Source: Prochlorococcus marinus str. MIT 9314 (GTDB lineage: Bacteria; Cyanobacteriota; Cyanobacteriia; PCC-6307; Cyanobiaceae). From it: 64,000 nt of DNA. Shown piece by piece: positions 10,524-20,582 of this stretch. Location of the stretch: NCBI RefSeq assembly GCF_000760035.1, contig NZ_JNAO01000004.1, forward strand, positions 62,001-126,000, in the 5' to 3' direction. The stretch's first letter is position 1. Every line of letters starts with the position of its first letter. The notes beneath the pieces are model-generated. The model had not been told where the DNA came from and searched no databases. It worked only from the letters and a program-made list of their open reading frames with translations. The translations under genes and the position numbers were made by a program.

Positions 10524-10665
10524 AATTTTTTTATTAAATACTAGTAAAAATAATTTCTTATTCTGTATTGAAAATTACAATCATAAGCTTTGATTTAATA
10601 AGAGTATCAAGCAATACTGAAGAATTTTCAATATATTTGGGATAATTTGCTTTTAAATTAATCTT

Positions 10666-10860
10666 ATGTCATACGAAGCAGGCAGTAAAGAATGTAGGCA
10701 TTTAATTGAAGCCAAAGAAAGTCTTCTATCAACTTTAGATGCGTTAAGTAATATTCATTCGACCGATCTAATACAAATCCAAATTAAAGAAATTTACAAT
10801 AAATTAGAACAGATGCACGATAATAGAAAAAAAATAGAATCAGCTACAAATTCTTTTTAA
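10666..10860 (+). CDS. Hypothetical 64-residue helical protein
   Basis: Predicted helical hairpin (SLLSTLDALSNIH ... IQIKEIYNKLEQMHDN) with a single cysteine near the start. It converges with the 65-residue gene on the other strand, separated by about 24 bp. Function unknown. Confidence 0.6.
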   Translation: MSYEAGSKECRHLIEAKESLLSTLDALSNIHSTDLIQIQIKEIYNKLEQMHDNRKKIESATNSF

Positions 10861-10884
10861 TATATTTTAATTAACCGAAAGTTT

Positions 10885-11082
10885 TCAAAATTGGCTTTTT
10901 ATCTTGGTAACTTTTTTTTCTGATAATAAATCAAATAAAGCATCAAGCTGTGCGGATACTTCCTTTGCTTCATTAAGATCAGGCAACAAATCTTCTTTGA
11001 TAAGCATTTGATGCATCTCTCTAAGCTCTAACCTTATATATCTAAGGTGTGAACATACTTCCTCTCTCTTAGTTGCACTCAT
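10885..11082 (-). CDS. Hypothetical 65-residue helical protein
   Basis: Two predicted helices separated by a Leu-Pro-Asp turn (EDLLPDLNEAKEVS). The first helix resembles the gene at 9460 (see there). A good ribosome site (aggaaat in mRNA sense, just before ATG) supports the start. No function recognised. Confidence 0.65.
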   Translation of the reverse strand: MSATKREEVCSHLRYIRLELREMHQMLIKEDLLPDLNEAKEVSAQLDALFDLLSEKKVTKIKSQF

Positions 11083-11216
11083 ATTTCCTTTATGTTCTAT
11101 ATATTATACAATATGATCTTTTTGACCCCATATCATTTTTGTTAAATTGAAAAATTTTTTCAACCCCAACAACATGTCAAAACCTTCTAAAGTCGCGTTG
11201 TAGTAATATATCCTTC

Positions 11217-11390
11217 ATGAAAAAGAAAAAATCAAAAAAAAATCAAACTAATTCAAATTTTAAAGATCAAAAATTAGGTCAAACAAAAAATTCAGCAAAA
11301 TTAGTTCTTTTTGTTTTTGGGATAGGTCCAATTATTGGTATAATAATATTTTTATATAGTAAGGGATTTTTTAATTCACCAACTATTTAA
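11217..11390 (+). CDS. 57-residue membrane protein with basic N-terminus
   Basis: The short ORF begins with a lysine-rich stretch (MKKKKSKKNQ) followed by one hydrophobic helix (AKLVLFVFGIGPIIGIIIFLY), arranged as a positive-inside single-pass protein. It was found by reading the gap between larger ORFs. Role unknown. Confidence 0.6.
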   Translation: MKKKKSKKNQTNSNFKDQKLGQTKNSAKLVLFVFGIGPIIGIIIFLYSKGFFNSPTI

Positions 11391-11447
11391 ATCTTCAATA
11401 ATTAAGATTAATTTTAAATATTTAATTTTAATAAAATTTAAAACTAA

Positions 11448-11795
11448 TTATTGAAATTTTTTTAATGAAAATATCCTAAATTCAGCCATTTTTCTAGCAT
11501 TTTCTGGATTAGATATTAAAAAAGGATGGTCTGATAAAAGTTCAAATACCTTATCTATCTTTAATTTTATATCATCACAATCAATATTTTCCCATTCCTC
11601 ATCAAATGACATTGCAAAGCTATCAGCATTATCATATAGTTTATCTTTCATAATATTTGGAATTAAAGTTAAGAAAATTTCAGAAATCCGACCCAATCTG
11701 AAAGAGTAATTAGAAAAAACATATAAAGCTATCCTCATGACCATCTGAGAAATAACTTTGTATGAGTATTCTTTAAAATTATACTTTAAACTCAT
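11448..11795 (-). CDS. Hypothetical 115-residue protein
   Basis: Helical, mildly acidic protein with no membrane segment; the C-terminal part reads like a helical bundle (PENARKMAEFRIFSLKKF). It stands alone and divergent from the ribbon-helix-helix-like gene at 11882. Family not recognised. Confidence 0.6.
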   Translation of the reverse strand: MSLKYNFKEYSYKVISQMVMRIALYVFSNYSFRLGRISEIFLTLIPNIMKDKLYDNADSFAMSFDEEWENIDCDDIKLKIDKVFELLSDHPFLISNPENARKMAEFRIFSLKKFQ

Positions 11796-11881
11796 TATTT
11801 AAATTTTATAAATAAGGGTTGTCAATCAAAATCTGATTTCATTTGACAGAAGTGTTACAATATTGACATATGTAATGACCT

Positions 11882-12250
11882 ATGGAAAATAAAGTTAAAA
11901 GAATAGGATATCTCCCTAGAAAAAGAGTACTTGAAATTATTGATGAAATATCAAAAAGCGAATCTATAAGTAGATCTAAGGTAGTTGGAATATTAGTTGA
12001 GGAAGCATTAGATGCAAGAGGAATTGCGAATTTTGGATATAGTAATATCAGTAAGTCAAATATATACAAATCGGATAATTTTAAAGACCTCCAAAATGAA
12101 AATGCCCACTTAAAAGATGCTGAAGACGAATTTGTTGATGATAGTGGTTACACAGTTTCATCTCACAAAACTTTAGACCGCTCAATATCTTCTGCAGATA
12201 TTGAATTAGCAAATAAAATAAACATTCTTAAGGAATCAGGATTAATATGA
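11882..12250 (+). CDS. Putative ribbon-helix-helix (CopG-like) protein
   Basis: 122 residues. The N-terminus (KRIGYLPRKRVLEIIDEIS, then ISRSKVVGILVEEAL) has the shape of a ribbon-helix-helix DNA-binding fold: a short strand, a helix, a turn with Ser, and a second helix. The C-terminal 70 residues are polar, acidic and low in structure. There is no partner toxin gene next to it, so an antitoxin role is not supported. Assignment is by pattern only. Confidence 0.55.
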   Translation: MENKVKRIGYLPRKRVLEIIDEISKSESISRSKVVGILVEEALDARGIANFGYSNISKSNIYKSDNFKDLQNENAHLKDAEDEFVDDSGYTVSSHKTLDRSISSADIELANKINILKESGLI

Positions 12251-12381
12251 CTTTTATTGAGTAATTATTTTATTTTTTAATGCATAACATTGGATCATTG
12301 TTTATTCTTAGTCAAGAATAATATTCTTTTTACATAATTAGAATATAAAATCCTTTCTAGTATTAATTTTGTAATTGAAAA

Positions 12382-13701
12382 ATGAAAGATATTAAATGTC
12401 CTTCATGCGGCAAAACTTTCCGAATTGATCCCAGCAGCTTTGAAGAAATACTTCTTCAGATAAAAGACGAAGAATTTAACAAACAAATAAAAGAAAGACT
12501 TTTTTTGGCTGAAGAAGATAATAAAAAAGCTTTGGAAATTTTAAAACGAGAGTTAAAAATACAGTTAATAGAGCAAAATCGTATTAAAGATTCTGAGATC
12601 CAAACTCTTGAATCTAAATTAAAAATAGCTGAAGAAAAGAAAACAAATGCTCTTAATGATTTAAAAAATCAAGCAACAAATAAAATTAATTTACTGAATA
12701 ATGAATTAATCAAGTTAAAGGATGAAATTAAAAACCAGTCTTTAATTTCAGAATTATCTTTAAAAAACAAAGTTAGTGAAGCTGTTACTCATTTGGAAAA
12801 AGAAAACTCATCATTAACAAATTCCATTGAAAAGATGAGGCTTGAACATTCAATTAATGAAAAATTAATTGAAGAAAAGTTTAAAAGCAAAATTAGTGAA
12901 AGGGACTTGACAATTCAGGAGTTAAGAGAAATGAAATCCAGATTATCTACAAAAATGATAGGAGAAACATTAGAAATCCATTGCGAAACCCAATTTAATC
13001 TGAATCGTGCCTCTGCGTTTAAAAACTCATATTTCGAAAAGGATAATGATGCCACTTCTGGAAGTAAAGGGGACTATATATTTAGAGAATTTGATGAAAA
13101 TAAAACTGAAGTGGTATCAATAATGTTCGAGATGAAGAATGAAAGTTTTAATGGTACAAATAAAAGAAAAAACGAAGATTTTTTAAAAGAATTAGATAAA
13201 GATAGAAGACAAAAATCTTGTGAATATGCAGTACTCGTATCGCTTCTAGAACAGGATAGTGAACTATATAATGCAGGAATAGTAGATGTTTCTCATAGAT
13301 TCCCAAAAATGTATGTCATAAGACCTCAATTTTTCTTACCCATTATTTCTCTACTAAGAAATGCATCTATGGAAACCTTAAAATACAAATCACAAATTGA
13401 TTTAATGAAACGTGAGAATTTTGATATAACTAATTTTGAAAGTACTCTTGAGCAATTCAAAAATGCAGTTGGTAAAAATGTTTCACTTGCCCAAGATAGA
13501 TTTAACGATGCAATTACAGAAATTGATAAATCAATAACTCATTTACAAAAAACTAAGGAGGCTTTAGTTCTTTCAAAAAAACATCTTTTATCTGCTGACA
13601 GCAAATCTCAAGATTTGACAGTAAAGAAATTAACTAGAAATAACCCAACCATGAAGAAAAAGTTTAATGATTTAAATAATTTCGAAGATGAAGTAGCTTA
13701 A
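12382..13701 (+). CDS. DUF2130 coiled-coil protein
   Basis: 439 residues. It starts with a zinc-ribbon-like IKCPSCGKTF, runs through a long coiled coil (about residues 30-190) and ends in a globular domain containing the DUF2130 signature region (MIGETLEIHCETQFN ... SGSKGDYIF ... EMKNES). The globular part has a nuclease-like look (E-x-K within FEMKNE), so DNA binding or cleavage is possible but unproven. It is found sporadically in bacteria, consistent with accessory status. Confidence 0.8.
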   Translation: MKDIKCPSCGKTFRIDPSSFEEILLQIKDEEFNKQIKERLFLAEEDNKKALEILKRELKIQLIEQNRIKDSEIQTLESKLKIAEEKKTNALNDLKNQATNKINLLNNELIKLKDEIKNQSLISELSLKNKVSEAVTHLEKENSSLTNSIEKMRLEHSINEKLIEEKFKSKISERDLTIQELREMKSRLSTKMIGETLEIHCETQFNLNRASAFKNSYFEKDNDATSGSKGDYIFREFDENKTEVVSIMFEMKNESFNGTNKRKNEDFLKELDKDRRQKSCEYAVLVSLLEQDSELYNAGIVDVSHRFPKMYVIRPQFFLPIISLLRNASMETLKYKSQIDLMKRENFDITNFESTLEQFKNAVGKNVSLAQDRFNDAITEIDKSITHLQKTKEALVLSKKHLLSADSKSQDLTVKKLTRNNPTMKKKFNDLNNFEDEVA

Positions 13702-13797
13702 TTAAAAAAGTTTTTGAAATTAATAATAGTTAAAAATATATTTAATTTCTAACTTATAAATATACTATAAATAATAAATTACATAGTAAAGAAAATA

Positions 13798-14079
13798 ATG
13801 TCTATCAACACTCCTATTTTCAGTATTGCCAAAGATCTTAATGTCGAAAGTAATAGAATATTACTAGCGTGCAAGAAACTTGGAATCAACGCAAAAGGTG
13901 CGACAAAAAGATTAAATGAAGAAGAATTGGAAAAAATTAAAAGTTATTTTGAAACGGGCAAAAATGTGTCAGATGAAGTAATCAATTTAAATAAAGTTAA
14001 AACTAAAAGTAGTTCTAAAAAAATTGTAGAAAAGGTAAAGATAAAATATTTTGCTAACAGACTTATACGTAAATCTTAA
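13798..14079 (+). CDS. IF2_N-domain small protein
   Basis: 93 residues. The first 50 (SIAKDLNVESNRILLACKKLGINAKGATKRLNEEE) match the helical IF2 N-terminal domain found in translation factor IF-2 and in stand-alone cyanobacterial proteins. The tail is lysine-rich and probably disordered. It lacks any GTPase domain, so it is not IF-2; a nucleic-acid-binding role is plausible. Confidence 0.72.
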   Translation: MSINTPIFSIAKDLNVESNRILLACKKLGINAKGATKRLNEEELEKIKSYFETGKNVSDEVINLNKVKTKSSSKKIVEKVKIKYFANRLIRKS

Positions 14080-14163
14080 ATAAAAATAATTTTTTTTAAT
14101 TACTTAAAGGAATATGCCACAGAAGGAAAAAATAATAATTTAACATAAGTAAAAATACTTAAC

Positions 14164-14577
14164 ATGAGCATAAGCAAAATTTTAAATACTCTCGAAAAAT
14201 CCTGGGAAAGAGATGATATTCTTTTAAATATAAAGAAGGGGTTAGGGACAGATGAGATAGTTAATGAATTTCTTATGAAAAACGAAAGACAAATTAAAGA
14301 ATTGAATTCTTTATTAAGGCCAGAAGATATTGATTTACTAAATCAAGTAGAAAAACTCTCAACCTGCGAATCTAAATTAATAAATGAGATTAAAAATTTA
14401 AATTACTTAGAAAATAATGAAAATCATCACATTATTAATAAAAGAAAGATTGTGCCATCTAATAGAGTTTCTTTCAACAAAATTAGTTCATTCATGATTA
14501 ATTGGAGTAACAAATTTGTAGTTATTGCTTTACTAACAATTTCAGCCATAGCTTTATCAAAACAAGCGTGGGCATAA
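14164..14577 (+). CDS. C-tail-anchored hypothetical protein, 137 residues
   Basis: A soluble helical N-terminal region is followed by a single hydrophobic segment at the very end (FVVIALLTISAIALSKQAWA), giving a tail-anchored topology. It precedes the DNA repair operon by 35 bp and is in the same direction, so co-transcription is possible. No known repair domain is seen. Confidence 0.65.
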   Translation: MSISKILNTLEKSWERDDILLNIKKGLGTDEIVNEFLMKNERQIKELNSLLRPEDIDLLNQVEKLSTCESKLINEIKNLNYLENNENHHIINKRKIVPSNRVSFNKISSFMINWSNKFVVIALLTISAIALSKQAWA

Positions 14578-14612
14578 TTAGCTAAATTAACTTCATTGTA
14601 AGAGATGTAGTT

Positions 14613-15599
14613 TTGAGAACTAAACAAGAATATTTAATTAGATATAAAGATGGAAATCTTTACTGTGAACTTGGTGATATTTGGATTGATCCAAGTAAGC
14701 CAGTAAAAAAGGCATTAATAACTCATGCTCATTTTGATCACTTTACATTTGGCTGTGAAGAATACATTTCTACTAATGAAACTGCGATACTGCTTAAAGA
14801 AAGAGTTGGAGATAATATCAAAATTAAGACTTTTGAATATGGAGAAGAATTTAAGATAAATGGCATTAATATTTCTTTTCATCCATCCGGTCACATCCTT
14901 GGATCTAGTCAAATTAGGTTCATTTTTGCTGAAGAAAAATGGCTAATTTCAGGTGACTTTAAGCTTCAAAAAGATCAGACTTGTAAACAATATGAAATAG
15001 TAAAAACTGATTATTTAATAAGCGAATGTACTTTTGGTTTGCCAATATTTAAGTGGGATGAATCAAATAAAATAGCAAATGATATTTCAAAATGGATAAC
15101 TAATTCACCAGAAAAAACTTCTTTACTTTTCTGCTATTCACTTGGAAAAGCTCAGAGATTGTTAAACGAAATTAGTCAAACAAATTTTAAAGGCAATATT
15201 TATTCCCATGGCAGTATTCACAAAATGAACAATAGTTATAGAGAACTTGGAATAGATATTAAAGATACTATAAAAATTGAAAATAAAAAAAAGATAGATG
15301 AACTTAAAGGAAGTCTAATATTATTACCGCCATCTTTAAGTAAGGGTTCTTATTTAAAAAATTTCAAAAACATTCAAACAGCTTTCGCGAGTGGATGGAT
15401 GTCAATAAGAGCTCTAAGAAAAAGATCAGGATATGATAAAGGATTCGCAATCTCTGATCATGCGGATTGGGATGGGATTCTTGAAGTAGTAAAAAAGTCT
15501 GAAGCAAAAAATGTATTTTTTCATCATGGAGATAGTGAAGCCTTAAGTAAATATTTAGTTGAAAAGGAGTCAATAAATGTCCTTCTATTCGGTAAATAA
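14613..15599 (+). CDS. Ligase-associated MBL-fold DNA exonuclease
   Basis: 328-residue metallo-beta-lactamase/beta-CASP-type nuclease. The metal motif THAHFDH is at residues 37-43; further family motifs are FHPSGHILGSS, SGDFK, ISDHADWDG and FFHHGD. It matches the exonuclease of the ligase-associated DNA damage response cluster. The start is a TTG at 14613. It leads a four-gene operon with 2 bp to the ligase gene. Confidence 0.88.
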   Translation: MRTKQEYLIRYKDGNLYCELGDIWIDPSKPVKKALITHAHFDHFTFGCEEYISTNETAILLKERVGDNIKIKTFEYGEEFKINGINISFHPSGHILGSSQIRFIFAEEKWLISGDFKLQKDQTCKQYEIVKTDYLISECTFGLPIFKWDESNKIANDISKWITNSPEKTSLLFCYSLGKAQRLLNEISQTNFKGNIYSHGSIHKMNNSYRELGIDIKDTIKIENKKKIDELKGSLILLPPSLSKGSYLKNFKNIQTAFASGWMSIRALRKRSGYDKGFAISDHADWDGILEVVKKSEAKNVFFHHGDSEALSKYLVEKESINVLLFGK

Positions 15600-15601
15600 A
15601 T

Positions 15602-17242
15602 ATGAGCTTAAAAAAGTTTTCAGAATTATTTGGCGATCTAGATTCAATTAATAGTACAAATAATAAAATTGAAGTTTTAAAGAATTATTTTTTATCTAAT
15701 GATCCAATAGATAATTCATGGGCAATATATTTACTAACTGGAAAAAGTAATAAGAGATTTATTAGTGGAAGATATTTAAAAAATATTTTTTCTCAAATAT
15801 ATGAATATCCTCAATGGTTAATTGATACATGTTATTTAAAAGTTGGCGATTCTGCTGAGGTAATAACGTTATTACTTAAAAATAAAACTAATTCTAGAAA
15901 AAAGAAATTATCAAATATAAGTCTCAATGAATTACTAAGCGAAACAATACCTGCTTTATCAAAACTTAATGAGGAGGAGAAAAATTTAGAAATTAAAAAT
16001 CTTTGGGAAACATTACCTGAAGATAACCATCTAATTTTTAATAAAATCCTAACCGGAACTTTTAGAGTAGGAGTCTCTATCGGATTAATAACAAAATCAA
16101 TATCAAAACTAATTAATATTGAGGAAGAGATTATCTCTCATAGGTTGATGGGTGATTTTAAACCTTCAATTGATTCATATGAATTTTTAATTAACAAGAA
16201 TATCAATCTTCAAGAGTTAAATTCCAAACCATTTCCATTTCTTCTAGCGAATACTATTGAAGATAAAATCTTCAAAAATTCAATAAATGATTTTCAATTT
16301 GAATGGAAATACGATGGTATAAGGATGCAATTAATTAAAAGATCAGGCAATGTTTCGTTATGGACAAGAGGGCAAGAATTAGTAAATGAATCTTTCCCAG
16401 AATTAGTAGAGAAAATGTCACATATAAAAGATGATTTTGTTCTTGATGGGGAATTATTAGTTTGGAATTTTAAAGAAAAAATTGCCTTTGATTTTTCTTT
16501 ACTTCAAAAAAGAATAAATATAAAGTCTCCTACTAGATCAATCCAAATAAAATATCCAATTATTTTTATTGCTTATGATCTTTTAGAGATTAATGGGAGA
16601 GATATAAGAGAAATTAAATTAGAAAATAGAAGAATTGAGTTAGAAAAATATTTTTTAAAATGGCAAATTAAAACTGAGAATAATATCTCTGATATTTTCA
16701 AAATATGTGATTTAATCTTTCCTAAAGATTGGCCTGATGCTTTAACTTATAAAGAAAAATCTCGAGAAAATAATACTGAAGGATTAATAATTAAGAAAAA
16801 GGCTTCTATATACTCCTCTGGTAGAAAGAAAGGTATTTGGTGGAAATATAAAGTTGATCCTATGCAACTGGATGCTGTTCTAATTTACGCTAAGGGTGGT
16901 AGCGGTAGAAGAGCTGGTCTTTATACAGATTACAGTTTTGCATTATGGAAAGACAAAGAATTAATTAAATTTGCAAGTGCATATTCTGGTTTAACAAATA
17001 TTGAGATTAAAGAGCTAGATAAATGGATAAGAAAAAATACAATAGAAAAATTTGGTCCTGTTCGATCGTTAAAACCAGAAATGGTATTCGAAATATCTTT
17101 CGAGAAAATACAAATTTCTAAACGTCATAAGTCAGGCATAGCAGTAAGATTTCCAAGAATAACAAAATGGAGAAAAGATAAAAAAATTAATGATGCAGAT
17201 AGCCTAGAGAATGCTTATAAACTAATGAAAAAAATATCATGA
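15602..17242 (+). CDS. ATP-dependent DNA ligase (ligase-associated repair cluster)
   Basis: 546 residues. The N-terminal DNA-binding domain is about residues 1-210. The adenylation domain has nucleophile Lys236 in motif I (EWKYDGIRM), motif III (FIAYDLLEING), motif IV (EGLIIKKK) and motif V (WWKYKVDPMQLD). A C-terminal OB domain ends near KWRKDK. It is a second ligase type beside the NAD-dependent LigA that every bacterium needs. The stop overlaps the helicase start by 4 bp, indicating coupling. Confidence 0.92.
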   Translation: MSLKKFSELFGDLDSINSTNNKIEVLKNYFLSNDPIDNSWAIYLLTGKSNKRFISGRYLKNIFSQIYEYPQWLIDTCYLKVGDSAEVITLLLKNKTNSRKKKLSNISLNELLSETIPALSKLNEEEKNLEIKNLWETLPEDNHLIFNKILTGTFRVGVSIGLITKSISKLINIEEEIISHRLMGDFKPSIDSYEFLINKNINLQELNSKPFPFLLANTIEDKIFKNSINDFQFEWKYDGIRMQLIKRSGNVSLWTRGQELVNESFPELVEKMSHIKDDFVLDGELLVWNFKEKIAFDFSLLQKRINIKSPTRSIQIKYPIIFIAYDLLEINGRDIREIKLENRRIELEKYFLKWQIKTENNISDIFKICDLIFPKDWPDALTYKEKSRENNTEGLIIKKKASIYSSGRKKGIWWKYKVDPMQLDAVLIYAKGGSGRRAGLYTDYSFALWKDKELIKFASAYSGLTNIEIKELDKWIRKNTIEKFGPVRSLKPEMVFEISFEKIQISKRHKSGIAVRFPRITKWRKDKKINDADSLENAYKLMKKIS

Positions 17243-19725
17243 AAAATATTACGAAAAATTATAAGCAAAATAACTTAATTTCTAAAATTAAGAAGTTTTT
17301 CACTACAAATGGATGGGAGCCACTACCCTATCAGATCGAATCATGGGAAGCATTTTTAAATGGAGAAAGTGGAATAATACAAGTTCCTACTGGATGCGGC
17401 AAAACTTATGCTGCATTAATGGGACCCCTATCAAAGATAGAAGATCCCAAAAATAATAAAAGTGTGAATATATTATTAATAACCCCTTTAAAAGCACTAA
17501 GTAGAGATCTAAAAAATTCCATACAATTAGCAGCTTTGCATTTTAATAAAGCAATCACTGTTGAAATTAGGAACGGGGATACAACCCCATATGAAAAGAA
17601 AAAGCAACTAGCTAAACCACCTAATATTCTTATTACCACTCCAGAGTCTTTATCTCTTTTACTTTCTAATAAAGAATCTAATAATCTTTTCAAGGAGTTG
17701 TCATCAATAATTATTGATGAATGGCATGAATTGATGGGTAGTAAAAGAGGAAACCAGTGCGAGTTATCTTTAAGTTGGCTAAGAGGTAATATAAAAAATT
17801 TACAAATTTGGGCAATGTCTGCAACCATTGGAAATATTGAAGAAGCAGCAAGAGCAATAGTTGGGATGAGCGCTATTAAACCCAAAATAATAAGTACAAA
17901 TATTCAAAAAGAGATTGAAATTATAAGCGTTTTGCCAGAGGAGGAAACGACCTTTCCATGGAGTGGCCATCTAGGAATCAGAAGTCATTCTTCACTTTTA
18001 AAAATCCTAGATAAAAATAAAAGCACATTATTATTCACCAATACGAGAAATCAATCTGAAAGATGGTATCAATGTCTTAAATTTTTTCTGCCAGAGATGG
18101 AAGACAAAATTGCACTTCATCACGGTTCCCTCGATAAAGAAGATAGAAAAAGAGTTGAAGAAGGGGTTAAAGACGGATTAATAAAATGGGTAGTCTGCAC
18201 CAGCTCGTTAGATTTGGGAGTTGACTTTCAACCTGTAGATCAAATAGTTCAAATTGGTAGTGCAAAGAATTTAGCTAGACTTATCCAAAGAGCGGGAAGA
18301 AGTGCTCATAGACCAGGTGGAAAATCAAAAATAATTTTTATGCCTACTAATTCTTTGGAGTTATTTGAGATTAGTGCAATGAGAAGAATAATAAAAAGTG
18401 GTATATCTGAGAAAATTAGACTTCCTGAATTATCTTATGATGTGCTTCTACAACATCTAATAAGTTTGGCATGTGGAAATGGCTTTGATCCGAAAATTGA
18501 GAAAGAAAGAATCAAAAATTGCTGGAGTTATAGAAACTTAAAAGATCAAGATTGGAATTGGTGTCTTGACTTTTTAGAATATGGAGGAAAATGTCTTAAA
18601 GCATATCCAAAATATAAAAAGATAGTCAAAGAAGAATCACAAAATAACAATGAAAACTTTAAATATTTTGTAAAAGACAAATCTTTAATAAGAATGCATA
18701 AGTTCAATATTGGGACAATTACAAGTGACAAATTTGTGAATGTTAAATATATGAAAGGGAAATCCTTGGGAAATTTAGAAGAGAATTTTGCCTCAAAATT
18801 AAATCCTGGAGATACTTTTTACTTTGCTGGTAAAATGCTTCAATTTATAAGAATCAGAGATATGATTTTATATGTTAAAAAATCAACCAAAAAAAGTTCT
18901 CTAATTCCTGCATGGGTTGGAGGTCAAATGGCAATTTCTGATCTCCTTTGTGAAAGTTTGAGAAAAGAGATAGATATATGCAATGAATCAGAAAATTATG
19001 ATTGCTCGAATCCTGAACTAAATTCATTACGCCCAATATTGAAGAAACAAAAGGTTCTTTCAAATATTCCAAAGAAAGATGAATTCCTTATAGAAATATA
19101 TAAAACCAAGGATTTATCAACTATTTTTGTTTTTACACTTGATGGCAAATTTGTAAATGAAGGAATTGCATTTCTATGGGCTTTAAGATTAGCAAAATTA
19201 AAAAAATCTACATTTAGTATTGCTGCTAATGATTTTGGATTCAGCTTAACTACCTCAGAAGATTATGATTTTTCCATAATTAAAAAAGAAGCTGATTATT
19301 TTTTGGATAACAAAAAATTAGAGAATGATCTAGAAAATGCAATTAATTTTTCAGAATTAACAAAACGTAGATTTAAAAATATTGCCCAGATAAGTGGACT
19401 AGTAAATCAAAATAATCCAACCAAAACAAAAACTTCTTCTCAACTTCAAATAAGTTCAAGTCTTTTCTACGACGTCTTTACTAAATATGAAGAAGGCCAT
19501 CTTTTGATACAACAATCGCATCAAGAAGTTAAAGAATATCAATTAGAAAACAAAAGAATATCTAGATCATTAGAAAGATTAAAAAATTTAAAAATGCTAT
19601 TAAACGAGATAAGAACGCCAACTCCTTTTGCTTTCCCTTTATTAGTTGAACGACTTAAAAATACTTTAAGCAATGAGCCAATAGAAAAAAGAGTAGAAAA
19701 ACTTATAAAAAAATATAGTGATTGA
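17239..19725 (+). CDS. Ligase-associated Lhr-type DEXH helicase
   Basis: 828-residue superfamily 2 helicase. Walker A is VPTGCGKT (about residues 49-56); motif II is IDEWHE, the DEWH variant typical of this subfamily; motif III is SATIG; motif VI is QRAGRSAHRPGG. A winged-helix and C-terminal Lhr domain follow. The protein probably acts with the ligase and two nucleases in double-strand break or crosslink repair. The gene overlaps the ligase by 4 bp and abuts the PdeM gene with no spacing. Confidence 0.92.
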   Translation: MKNITKNYKQNNLISKIKKFFTTNGWEPLPYQIESWEAFLNGESGIIQVPTGCGKTYAALMGPLSKIEDPKNNKSVNILLITPLKALSRDLKNSIQLAALHFNKAITVEIRNGDTTPYEKKKQLAKPPNILITTPESLSLLLSNKESNNLFKELSSIIIDEWHELMGSKRGNQCELSLSWLRGNIKNLQIWAMSATIGNIEEAARAIVGMSAIKPKIISTNIQKEIEIISVLPEEETTFPWSGHLGIRSHSSLLKILDKNKSTLLFTNTRNQSERWYQCLKFFLPEMEDKIALHHGSLDKEDRKRVEEGVKDGLIKWVVCTSSLDLGVDFQPVDQIVQIGSAKNLARLIQRAGRSAHRPGGKSKIIFMPTNSLELFEISAMRRIIKSGISEKIRLPELSYDVLLQHLISLACGNGFDPKIEKERIKNCWSYRNLKDQDWNWCLDFLEYGGKCLKAYPKYKKIVKEESQNNNENFKYFVKDKSLIRMHKFNIGTITSDKFVNVKYMKGKSLGNLEENFASKLNPGDTFYFAGKMLQFIRIRDMILYVKKSTKKSSLIPAWVGGQMAISDLLCESLRKEIDICNESENYDCSNPELNSLRPILKKQKVLSNIPKKDEFLIEIYKTKDLSTIFVFTLDGKFVNEGIAFLWALRLAKLKKSTFSIAANDFGFSLTTSEDYDFSIIKKEADYFLDNKKLENDLENAINFSELTKRRFKNIAQISGLVNQNNPTKTKTSSQLQISSSLFYDVFTKYEEGHLLIQQSHQEVKEYQLENKRISRSLERLKNLKMLLNEIRTPTPFAFPLLVERLKNTLSNEPIEKRVEKLIKKYSD

Positions 19726-20376
19726 ATGAAAAAAAGTTCTTTTAAATTTTTTTGGGAAGATACATTGTTAGAGATGCTTCCTTCTAGAGCATTATTTCTA
19801 CCGGAAACAAAAGAGTTGTTAATATGCGATATTCATCTTGGGAAAGCCGAGTATTTTCAGCAAAATGGTATACCTCTTACTAATAATTCAGATAAAAACA
19901 ATTTCGCTAGAATAAAAAAATTAGTAAAAAAATATAGTCCAAAAAAGTTAATAATATTGGGAGATTTATTCCACAGTAAATATTCAATAGATAAAACTCT
20001 TCAAAATAAAGTTGAGGATCTTCCTGAACTACTAAAAACTAATGTTGAACTCATCCTCGGAAATCATGATGTAGGTTGCGATATTAAAAATATAAAAATT
20101 TTTGACATTAGAAAATCTAAAAATATTACATTTAGCCATGAGCCAGTTAATTTAGAAAACAATAAAATCTTGAATATTTGTGGACATTATCATCCAAAAA
20201 TCTATTTAAAAAGCAATGGAGATAAATTATCTTTTAGGTGTTTTGCAATGGATATGAATAAAAATGTTTTATATATTCCTGCATTTGGAGACTTAACAGG
20301 AGGATATCCTTGCAAAAAATCATTCAAAAAATGGGCAATTGTATCTGAAGAAGAAATTATCGAAATAAAATCTTAA
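19726..20376 (+). CDS. pdeM: Ligase-associated endonuclease PdeM
   Basis: 216-residue calcineurin-like phosphoesterase. Metal motifs are in order: DIHLGKAEYF (D-x-H), GDLFHS (GD), LGNHD (GNH-D/E) and GHYHP (G-H-x-H). It matches the single-strand DNA endonuclease PdeM of this repair cluster. It begins directly at the helicase stop (TGA then ATG), so it is the last gene of the four-gene operon. Confidence 0.88.
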   Translation: MKKSSFKFFWEDTLLEMLPSRALFLPETKELLICDIHLGKAEYFQQNGIPLTNNSDKNNFARIKKLVKKYSPKKLIILGDLFHSKYSIDKTLQNKVEDLPELLKTNVELILGNHDVGCDIKNIKIFDIRKSKNITFSHEPVNLENNKILNICGHYHPKIYLKSNGDKLSFRCFAMDMNKNVLYIPAFGDLTGGYPCKKSFKKWAIVSEEEIIEIKS

Positions 20377-20582
20377 GAAAAATCCTATTGAAGTGACTTA
20401 AATTTTTCATTTAGAAAAACCAATTTATACTTAAAAGTCTCGATTAGTTTTTTTATCAATTAATTTAAATCAATTAATCTATTTTCTACTAGCAAAAATG
20501 ATAATAAAAATTTTATACAGCTAATGACCCTTTCCTTAGCAAACAATCCACGTTATAAAAAAAATAAACACATTTTATAGAA

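Noticed and set aside
11882-12250. Antitoxin of a toxin-antitoxin pair
   Set aside because: Ribbon-helix-helix-like N-terminus, but no toxin-like gene adjoins it.
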